Of a stretch of 64,000 bases of DNA, positions 56,220 to 64,000 are shown one piece after another. Each line of letters opens with the position of its first letter. Position 1 is the first letter of the stretch. The DNA lies in assembly GCF_021347895.1 (NCBI RefSeq), contig NC_067123.1, positions 434,001 through 498,000 on the forward strand, read 5' to 3'. Source of the DNA: Acanthochromis polyacanthus (lineage: Eukaryota > Chordata > Actinopteri > Pomacentridae). Position numbers and translations under genes: made by a program. Below the pieces are notes generated by a model. That model was not told where the DNA came from. It worked only from the letters and a program-made list of their open reading frames with translations, and searched no databases.

Positions 56220-57612
56220 TGCAGCACTGACACGACACAAACGAGACAGGAAATGATGGCAATGAGACGCAAAATGATCAAAACGAGACAAAACGACAGA
56301 AACAAGACACAAAACAACGAAAACAAGACACAAAAAGACGATAGCAAGACACAAAACGACAAAAACAAGACAAAATGACAAAAACAAGACAGGAAATGAC
56401 AAAAACAAGACAAAAAGACGATAGCAAGACACAAACAAGACAAAATGACAGAAACAAGACAGGAAATGACAAAAACAAGACAGGAAATGACAAAAACAAG
56501 ACAGGAAATGACAAAACAAGACAGGAAATGACGAAAACAAGACAGGAAATGACAAAAATAAGACACAAAATGACAAAACAAGACACAAAACGACGAAAAC
56601 AAGACAGGAAATGACAAAAACAAGACAAAACGACGAAAACAAGACAGGAAATGATAAAAACAAGACAAAATGACAAAAACAAGACACAAAATGATAAAAA
56701 CAAGACACAAAATGATAAAAACAAGACACAAAATGACAAAACCAAGACATAAAATGAGATAGGAAATGATGGCAATGAGACGCAAAATGATCAAAACGAG
56801 ACAAAACGACAGAAACAAGACACAAAACAACGAAAACAAGACACAAAATGACAAAAACAAGACACAAAACGAGATAGGAAATGATGGCAATGAGATGCAA
56901 AATGATCAAAACGAGACAAAACGACAAAAACAAGACACAAAACAACGAAAACAAGACAGGAAATGACAAAAACAAGACAGGAAATGACAAAAACAAGACA
57001 AAAAGACGATAGCAAGACACAAAACGACACAAACAAGACAAAATGACAGAAACAAGACAGGAAATGACGAAAACAAGACAGGAAATGACAAAAACAAGAC
57101 AGGAAATGACAAAAACAAGACAGGAAATGACGAAAACAATACAGGAAATGACAAAAATAAGACACAAAATGACAAAAACAAGACACAAAACGACGAAAAC
57201 AAGACAGGAAATGACAAAACCAAGACACAAAATGACAAAAACAAGACACAAAATGATAAAAACAAGACACAAAATGACAAAAACAAGACACAAAACGACG
57301 AAAACAAGACAGGAAATGACAAAAACAAGACACAAAATGACAAAAACAAGACACAAAATGACAAAAACAAGACACAAATGATAAAAACAAGACACAAAAT
57401 GACAAAACCAAGACATAAAATGATCAAAACAAGACAAAATGACAAAACCAAGACACAAAATGACCACAATGAGACACAAAAACGACAAAAACAAGACAGG
57501 AAATGACAGAGATGAGATGCATAATGATCAAAACGAGACAAAACGACAAAAACAAGACACATAATGACAAATACAAGACAGGAAATGACAAAAACAAGAC
57601 AGGAAATGACAG
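56220..57612. repeat. 1.4-kb irregular ACAAGACAGGAAATGAC repeat field
   Basis: Units of about 17-22 bp such as GACAAAAACAAGACAGGAAAT and GACAAAAACAAGACACAAAAT, with a longer-period duplication (about 520 bp: 56238-56290 is repeated at 56760-56812 and 56876-56925). The minus strand, the sense strand of KIAA0319L, is rich in TTTTGTC/CTTGTTTT. Phe/Cys/Leu/Val open frames of up to 459 codons are artefacts. Confidence 0.85.
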
Positions 57613-58075
57613 AACACCGTCCATCAGACCGCCTCAGACAGCGCTACACCTTAAACTGCTGCTGCCATGGCAACCTGAGAGCTAGGAGCGACTGTACGGT
57701 CCATCAGCGTACCTCTGGTCTGGGAAAACACAAGTCTCACTACGTAGGAAAAACACAAAGCAGTAAAGTGTGTTTGAGGCCTCTGTGTGGTCACCCTACC
57801 CCACATCCACTCACAGAGCCCCTATTGTCCTCTGTCCCACTGGAACCCACTGAGCTGACTGGCAGCACAGAGGACGTCCAGCAGGAGGACACCCAGCAGG
57901 AGGACAACAGCTACGTCTGCAGCAAACACCCACTAACCAGCTGAAACAACAGACGGACGCTCACACCACCACTCCAGGAGGATGTAGACCCACCCTGGGT
58001 AATCACAGGTGTGAGGAGATGAGCTCCAGCAGAGTAAACATGAAGCGTCTCCTTATCTGCGGTGGTTTGTTTTAC
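57613..58075 (-). other. Intron next to the signal-peptide exon
   Basis: Unique, GC-balanced sequence. The 126-codon plus-strand frame has no recognisable similarity. Confidence 0.4.
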
Positions 58076-58189
58076 CTGTGGGCGGAGCCAGGAGCCAGAG
58101 GTAGATCAGCGGGAGGAGGAGGAGGTGAGGTAAGCTCCAGGTGAGCAGCTTGTGGTGTGCATAGGACATTTTCCACGAGGACCAAGGAC
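58076..58189 (-). CDS. KIAA0319L: KIAA0319L exon with start codon and signal peptide
   Basis: The acceptor is TCCAG|GTCC at 58190/58189 and the donor ACAG|GTAAAA at 58076/58075. The ATG is at 58169-58167. The 31 codons encode a short polar N-terminus (MSYAHHKLL) followed by a leucine-rich hydrophobic stretch ending in LWLLAPPTG, a classical signal peptide. The last base G joins GT of the next exon, giving the sequence TGVSADLC at the mature N-terminus. The human signal region differs in sequence, so the call rests on hydrophobicity, phase and the following MANSC exon. Confidence 0.8.
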
Positions 58190-60139
58190 CTGGAGGGCAG
58201 ACAGATCACAGTGACACCAACACACCTGAATGGATTAAATCTGGTGTAACCCTCTGATCCCCAAAGCAGCAGTTATGTGATGATCTGCGCTGAAGCCACA
58301 TGGACTTCTCTGATCGGTTCTTCAAAAAGCTTCCAGAGACGTCCAGCTGAACAATCCTGTTGTTTCTCTACCCAACCTTCAGTATTTTTTCCTCTAAAGT
58401 TCAGATTTTTACTGCGGAGTTTGGTGACGATCAAAGGACCAGAATTCCAGAAGGTTTTCCAGAAAAGATCTAAAACTATGAAAATGTGCTCAGGATGACA
58501 TGAAAATGGTCTAAAATGACTGGAAAATGACCTAAAACCAGCCACAATTTCTCTCCAAGGATTTAAATTTAAATTTGTCCAAGATGCTGTAAAAATCATC
58601 CAAAATTACAGAAAATGTGTCCAGAAATAAGCAAACGTTGTCAGAAATGACTAAAATCTATATATTCTGCACTCTTCTGCAAACCTGCTGCAGCCAACAG
58701 TGGTGAGAAAAATCCACAGATGTTCAGCTGAACTGCAGGCAGTGTTTACACAAAGCGAAGACGAGTCATTAAAAATGGAGCAGTAAAAAGAAGATATATT
58801 CATTTTGTCTTTCTTGAGATGTATGCTAACTTTGTTTTACTGCAATAAAGACACTTCTGATTCTCTTTCCTTCTTCGTGGTTGAGCTGTTTCCACAGAGA
58901 TGCAGGACTTTATAAGCCCACAGCGAGGAAAAACGTGACAGCAATTCAGACGTTAACACACAAATACTGCATGTAACAGATAGAATTCAGTGTTTAATTC
59001 AGTGGAAACATCATTTAGATTTAATGAAGAGCTAAAAGAAGTTCATACAACATGAACTACATGTGATCCTGTCAGACACTTTAGTTATCGAATTAAATAA
59101 ATTATTATAAAAAGCTTTTAAAAATATATTAAAACTTCCAAAGTGATTTTTTAAAATTTAGAAAAAATAATTTAAATGTCTAAAAACATTAAATAATATG
59201 GTTAAAATATAGGAACATAAATACAAAGTCTGAAAATATCAATATAATTTCTGAAAATAGTATTAAAATATTAGAAAATACTGTAACATGACTGTTATAA
59301 CACTGATAATAAAAAACCTGAAAATAATAAAATGTCCCTCAAAAATCTTAAAATGTCAGAACATATCTATAGCATGTCCACAAATATTTTTAAATGTCCA
59401 AAAAGTCTGAAAATCTTACTTAAAAAATTACTAATTAATCAAAAATCCTAAGACAGTAAAGGCTTCCAAACTAGTTATAGCATTTTGGAAAAACAATATT
59501 TTAAATGTCTGAAAACATTAAATAATATGGTTAAAATATAGGAACATAAATACAAAGTCTGAAAATGGCAATAAAATGTCTGAAAATATGATTAAAATAT
59601 CAGAAAACATTATAAAATATTATAGCATGACTGTTATAACACTGATAATAATAAAATACCTGAAAATAATAAAATGTCCCTCGAAAATCTTAAAATGTCA
59701 GAACATATCTATAGCATGTCCAAAAATATTTTTAAATGTCCAAAAAGTCTGAAAATCTTACTTTAAAAAATACTTAGCTAATGAAAAATCCTAATAACAC
59801 ATGAAAAGACTTTTTAAATGTTAAAAAATATTAATAACATGTCTAAAATATTAATAACATGTCTAAAAATAACATTAAAATGTTAGGAAAAATGTCTAAA
59901 AATATGAAATAACATATTTCTAAAAATTCATCCAATGCCAGAAAATATTATTGAGGTTCAGCAGATATAATTAAAATGTCCATTTTAGATTTTAAAATGA
60001 AACTTTGGACAGGAATCATTTGAGCAGCAGCATTAATCAGCATGTGGCTCAGAAAACAAACACTTTTAATCTATTCTCAATCTGAAGTGGATTTATGTAA
60101 AAAACGAAACAAACAGCAGCCCACAAACCCTCCGTTTAC
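58190..60139 (-). other. First intron, AT-rich with tandem segments
   Basis: 59110-59440 and 59460-59800 are two diverged copies of a roughly 350-bp block (shared text AATAATATGGTTAAAATATA and AGCATGTCC). No gene is seen. Confidence 0.55.
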
Positions 60140-60390
60140 CTTTTTCCCGGCCCGGTGGTGGAAGAAGGAAGCAGGAAGAGCAGAGGAGGAGTTAGGTCGG
60201 CAGCGACAGGTGGAGACAGGTCGACACCTGAGCCAACATGGCCGCCGCAGGGAGCTTTTAGAAGGCAAGGCGCCATTTGAGCCCGAAAACCAAGTAGCGG
60301 AGAACAGAGCTGAAGTTGGTCGGATCGGACGCAAAGGAAACGTAAAACCTACAGCTGGGGGCCGCCATCTACGTTTTTATTCTACATTAA
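60140..60390 (-). promoter_or_regulatory. KIAA0319L: Candidate promoter and untranslated first exon of KIAA0319L
   Basis: A CpG-rich block stands out in AT-rich flanks. On the minus strand it ends in AAAAAG|GTAAAC, a good 5' splice site at 60140/60139, and the next exon downstream is the signal-peptide exon. It has three YY1-like motifs on the minus strand (AGATGGCGGC near 60365, AAATGGCGCC near 60275, GCGGCCATGTTG near 60240), typical of TATA-less housekeeping promoters. The transcription start is not visible. The CpG-rich right edge of the window could be an alternative or more distal promoter. Confidence 0.5.
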
Positions 60391-60539
60391 TGACATTCTA
60401 TTGATTTTAACTTTATCTAAACATTTAGCGCTGTTTGAAACAACTTTTAAATTACGAAACCTTTATTTATATATAGACTAACAGTGTTATCTTCATGGCA
60501 TTGGAAAACACAAAAAAGCAGAAGAAAAGCCAAAATTGA

Positions 60540-61400
60540 CATTAATTTACACAAACTCAAAAAATTGGTCCAGACAAAATTGTTGCCACCCTCAACTCAA
60601 TATCTGTTGCACACCTTTTGGAAAAATAACTGAAACCAGTCGCTTTCCAGACCATCAAAACAAGCTCTTAATCCTCTCAATGGAATTCTGAACTGCTCTT
60701 TTTTGCAAACGCTCCATCTCTCACATTTGAAGGGTGTTTTTCTTCTTTAACAGCCATTCTGAGATCTCTACATAGAGTTCAATGGGATTTAGGTCAGAAC
60801 TCATTGTGAGCCACTTCACAAACTCCCAGCTCTTGTCTCCAACCATTCTTGTGCTATCTAGGTAGTTCGGGGCATTGTCCTGCTGGAACACCTATGACTC
60901 TGACACAAGACCCAGCTTTCTAGCCTACATTCGGCCCAAAAATATTGATAGTCTCCAGTTTGGCATGTTCTTGCACACTGTCAAGGCACCCCAGGCCAGA
61001 AGCAGCAAAACAACCGTCCAACATGTTTTACTGTAACGGTACTGTGTTTTTCTTTGTTAGCCTCATTACTGTTTTCTGTAAACAGTGGAATGACGTGCTT
61101 TCTTCCAAAAAGCATCTACTTTAGTCTCATCTGTCACAAACATTCTCCAAAGATGGGACTTACTCAGTACCATTTTTGCCAAACTCCATTGCTTTTTTAT
61201 GTCTCCTTTGTCAGAAATGGGTTCTCCTCGTCTCTTGCCATAGTCTTCTTCTCCTTCAGATGACCACGTATTGTCAGCTGACACTTTACACCCTGAAGTC
61301 GCAGGACAGCGATTTGTGTGAAGTTGAGTGAGGATGTTTATCACCAGTTTCAAACTATCCTACATTGCATTCTTACAGACTCTGGCCTCTGTTAGAAAAT
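60540..61400 (-). mobile_element. Second Tc1-like transposon, decayed
   Basis: The minus strand reads as degraded Tc1-type transposase: LSKSHLWRMFVTDETKV near 61100-61200, QQDNAP-like text near 60890 and SSDLNPIELY-like text near 60790, with stops and frameshifts. The plus strand shows the well-known fish text TTCAATGGGATTTAGGTCAG. Terminal repeats are not identified. It is a different subfamily from the copy at 22.6-24.0 kb. Confidence 0.75.
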
Positions 61401-63340
61401 CCAGTCCAGATTGTGGACCTTGGCTATATATATTAGGTTAGATCTGGACCTTGTATTTAAGTGGTCTAAATGCAAACGAAAGCCAAAAATTGTCACTTTA
61501 GCATTTTCATAAATCAAAAAAGAAAATAATATGATTTGAGGACTATGTTCCCAAAGACTCTAACCTCTGTAGACAATCGGTGACATTTGACCATTCGCTA
61601 TAGTGGGATTTTTCATTTAAATTCTATTTCTTATTTTGGTAGGATCTGCACATAATAAACACCATATATACAGCAATTGTGCGTAAAATGCCCGAATTTA
61701 GACAATACTAATTTACCTCCTCAGTCCCTAAGAGAAAAAAGACATAACTGTTGATACATAAAACAATAAGTCAAAATAAAAGCACATTGCAGAAAAAGTA
61801 CACAAAGGAAAAACATAACAGTGAAACATACAATAAAACATAGACAGATAATTTGACAAAAAAGACAATAGGTCACAATAATAAGACATTACAAAGTGTA
61901 CACAAAGAAGTTACAAGTCAGTGTCACAAGATTGGTTCACTTTCACCACTGTTTAAAAGGAGTTTTGAAAGGTTGCTAACGGGACACTCCCTGATGGAGA
62001 GTGGAGGACTGTTACAGATTTACTGGCCTTCACAGAAAGAGCATTTTGTCATCCAAATGGCTGTTTTCTGCTTATGGGACCTCACAGCCCTCTAGAGGAG
62101 GCCTGGTCCTGAAGACCATTGTGAGGCCCTTCTTTAAAGACAGTTAGACATTGGGAGGGGCGAGTCCATGGAACACATGTACATCAAATAAGAAATCAAA
62201 AGTTTTAAAAGTCTCAAAGCTCAATCGTTGTGCTTCTATAATATTGCATGACATTGATATGAGACTGGTTTCTACAAAACACCTTCACAATTTTTTATAG
62301 AGTATTCTATGATCTTGCATGTATTACACCCATCAGCGACCAATATTTATGCAGTATTCCATGTGTGATAATATCATGGAATGTAGAAAACATTCTTGCA
62401 GCACCATATGTTATAAAGGGTCTAATTTGTCTAAAATTGCTTCAGGTTGAATTTCACTGGTTAGATATTGTTTTAATGTGAGTCTTGAAACACAGTGGAG
62501 TCAAGAGGTCACACCCAAAGATATTTGAATTCAGGGCAGTTCTAGTTCCTGTCTTCACCAAAAAGAACTCTTGAATGTTTGATGTCTGATGTTGCTTTGT
62601 GAACATCATACAAACAGTTTTAGTTGAATGCAGTAGCAGGCATGATTTAAAAAAGCCCATTCATTGTACAGGAACCGAGCTGAAGTAAGGAATAGAGTGG
62701 CTTCTGAGCTAGTCTTGGCACTTGAAGATAACAGCATCATCAGCGTACTTTATGAAATTCCACGTTAGCAATGAATTGGCAAGTCATTCATTATACATAT
62801 AGAAAAACAGAGGGCCAGTACTGAGCCCTGAGGTAATCCAACAGAGACATCTAGAAAGTTTATTTGACACCCATTAATGCAAACAACTGTTCCTGAATTA
62901 CTAAATAAATTTTATCCACGAATCTGGACTGGTTCTAAGGATCCAGACATAAACATAATAATATCGAAATAAAGACAAACCAAATCTACCAAAAACAGAA
63001 AAAGGCTTAATAAATTTTAAATGTAGAGATTTTGTACATGAATAAATACTTCCATGAAATATCTAACATCTGTTTCACGTCATTAAAATGTAGATAAAAT
63101 AAATGCAGAATCAGCGGTTGGAGCTGAAGAATGAATTTTCCTGAAACTTTACCCCTTAAGGGTTCGAATCTGAAGCAACTTCAGAGCAGGGGTTCAGAAT
63201 TATGTTCCTAAATTTAGTGAAAGAAACATTTTAATTCGATTTTTTTCATTATTATTATATTTATTTTAAACTATAAAAACCAGAGGAACATGACCAGACT
63301 CTGCAGGTTAAATGTTGGTCGAGCTGAGTTTTTGCTGTTG
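61401..63340. other. Upstream region without recognisable genes
   Basis: I recognise no gene. 62690-62940 has a flavour of dispersed repeat (AGAGGGCCAGTACTGAGCCC) but I cannot assign it. Confidence 0.35.
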
Positions 63341-64000
63341 GACTCGGTAGGTGGCGGCTACCGAAGTATTCCGGGATGTAACCGGATGAGCAGATTATCG
63401 TCCAGGAGGCTAATTTAAGACGCAAGAAGCAGATGAAACTACTATTTTAGAATAGGCTTTTTGTGGTAATTTTTACTGCGCGCTTATAACGTAACTGGAT
63501 AAATTATTTATTAGAATGTCGTTAAGTTGAGCTGTTGCTGCTTCTGTAGAACCGTTGTAAATTCCCAACAGTCGCGTCGCTTACGCTGAAAACCGCCATT
63601 AGCTCCGTACGTCAGCGCTAGCTTGGACGTTCGTGGCTACCGAAGTAGCAGCTGTAATCGGATGTAAGCCAATATTGTCCGTGAGCTAATTTTAAGACGC
63701 AGAAGCAGATAAACTAGGGATTAGAATAGCGTCTTGTGTAATTTTACTGTGCGTAATAATCGGTAACTGTATGAATATTATTTTATTTAGATTTTTAAGT
63801 TGAGCTGTTGTGCTCTGTCGGATCCGTTAAAATACCCCCAAAGTTCGAGCGTCGCTTTACGCTGAATCCGCCGCGTTAAGCCCATGCTAAGCCTCTAGCT
63901 TGACGCGTCGCGGACGCGCGCATCAGCGTGTGACGGAGAGAAGAACACTGACCCAGTACGCACCGGGACAGCACCGACACGACACGGCTGAACACGGCCA
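63341..64000. promoter_or_regulatory. CpG-rich right edge with a 279-bp tandem duplication
   Basis: CpG density rises sharply after 63350. A segment starting GGCTACCGAAGTA at 63356 is repeated at 63635 with many small insertions, deletions and substitutions. In human, KIAA0319L lies head to head with NCDN, so this could be a divergent promoter, but nothing here identifies that gene. It could also be the distal KIAA0319L promoter. Confidence 0.4.

Larger units (their letters stand above)
1..60400 (-). other. KIAA0319L: KIAA0319L gene, 3' part missing (runs off left edge)
   Basis: This is a type I membrane glycoprotein with PKD repeats that cycles between the cell surface, endosomes and the Golgi; mammalian KIAA0319L is the receptor used by adeno-associated virus. 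Seventeen coding exons on the minus strand join with consistent phase at all sixteen introns into about 776 codons: signal peptide (1-31), MANSC domain with 8 cysteines (about 32-121), a basic then Ser/Thr/Ala-rich linker (122-244), PKD1 (245-340), PKD2 (340-430), PKD3 (430-533), PKD4 (533-627), PKD5 (627-724) and the start of the membrane-proximal segment (724-776). The human protein has 1049 residues, so roughly 200 residues including the transmembrane segment lie to the left. Similarity to KIAA0319L exceeds that to its paralogue KIAA0319 as I recall both; for example the stretches VLLGVLDSDIIV and KGPLREEK are shared. Introns hold all other features of the window. Confidence 0.93.

Noticed and set aside
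56115..57562. Hydrophobic minus-strand frames of up to 459 codons resembling a multi-pass membrane protein
   Set aside because: Phe/Cys/Leu/Val composition comes from TTTTGTC/CTTGTTT repeats; several frames are open at once.

Overview
The window is vertebrate, almost certainly teleost fish, genomic DNA. Protein-coding exons on the minus strand are split by introns with GT-AG borders. The gene they build is a clear KIAA0319L orthologue (a PKD-repeat membrane glycoprotein, known in mammals as the AAV receptor). The introns are crowded with fish-type mobile elements (Tc1-like, hAT-like MITEs, L1/Tx1-like, RTE, BEL/Pao) and very large minisatellites. I cannot name the species.

Host gene. Seventeen coding exons of KIAA0319L run right to left, from the signal-peptide exon (58076-58189) to an exon at 63-222. 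Reading phase is consistent across all sixteen introns, giving about 776 codons. Domain order is signal peptide, MANSC domain, Ser/Thr/Ala-rich linker, five PKD domains and the start of the membrane-proximal region. The transmembrane and cytoplasmic parts lie beyond the left edge. A GC-rich untranslated first exon is likely at about 60140-60390, and a second CpG-rich stretch lies at the right edge. One independent gene, a TRIM-type E3 ubiquitin ligase (RING, B-box, coiled coil, PRY-SPRY), sits on the plus strand inside an intron (5881-7272).

Mobile DNA. Two elements look intact and recent. One is an L1-like LINE (27770-33202) with both ORFs open and a 17-bp target duplication. The other is a BEL/Pao LTR retrotransposon (42677-50071) with 314-bp LTRs identical by eye, a 5-bp target duplication and one 2049-codon gag-pol ORF. 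The BEL element sits inside a hAT-like element (41857-50243) with its own 8-bp duplication. Also present are two Tc1-like fossils, a TIR element interrupted by a second element at 53091-54297, a 5'-truncated RTE LINE, two members of a MITE family (one carrying a RecQ-like helicase fragment) and three copies of another MITE.

Repeats at splice sites. The most unusual feature is that several minisatellites lie on exon borders of KIAA0319L. (1) The exon at 7721-7869 has a (GTCT)n tract starting at its 5' splice site. The intron before it ends in 2,769 nt without a single adenosine in the sense RNA. (2) The exon at 15086-15208 runs into a 35-bp array in which each unit is a copy of the exon's own last bases plus its 5' splice site, about 25 donors in perfect register. 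(3) The MANSC exon is preceded by a 42-bp array whose units look like complete 3' splice-site modules. A separate 4.07-kb, roughly 97-copy array (17819-21889) seems to derive from the end of a hAT transposon. An inverted duplication about 0.9 kb long flanks two PKD exons and could form a large intronic hairpin.

Limits. Everything here is read by eye. Exon joins are inferred from homology and phase, family names come from recognition of motifs, and copy numbers are approximate where stated.
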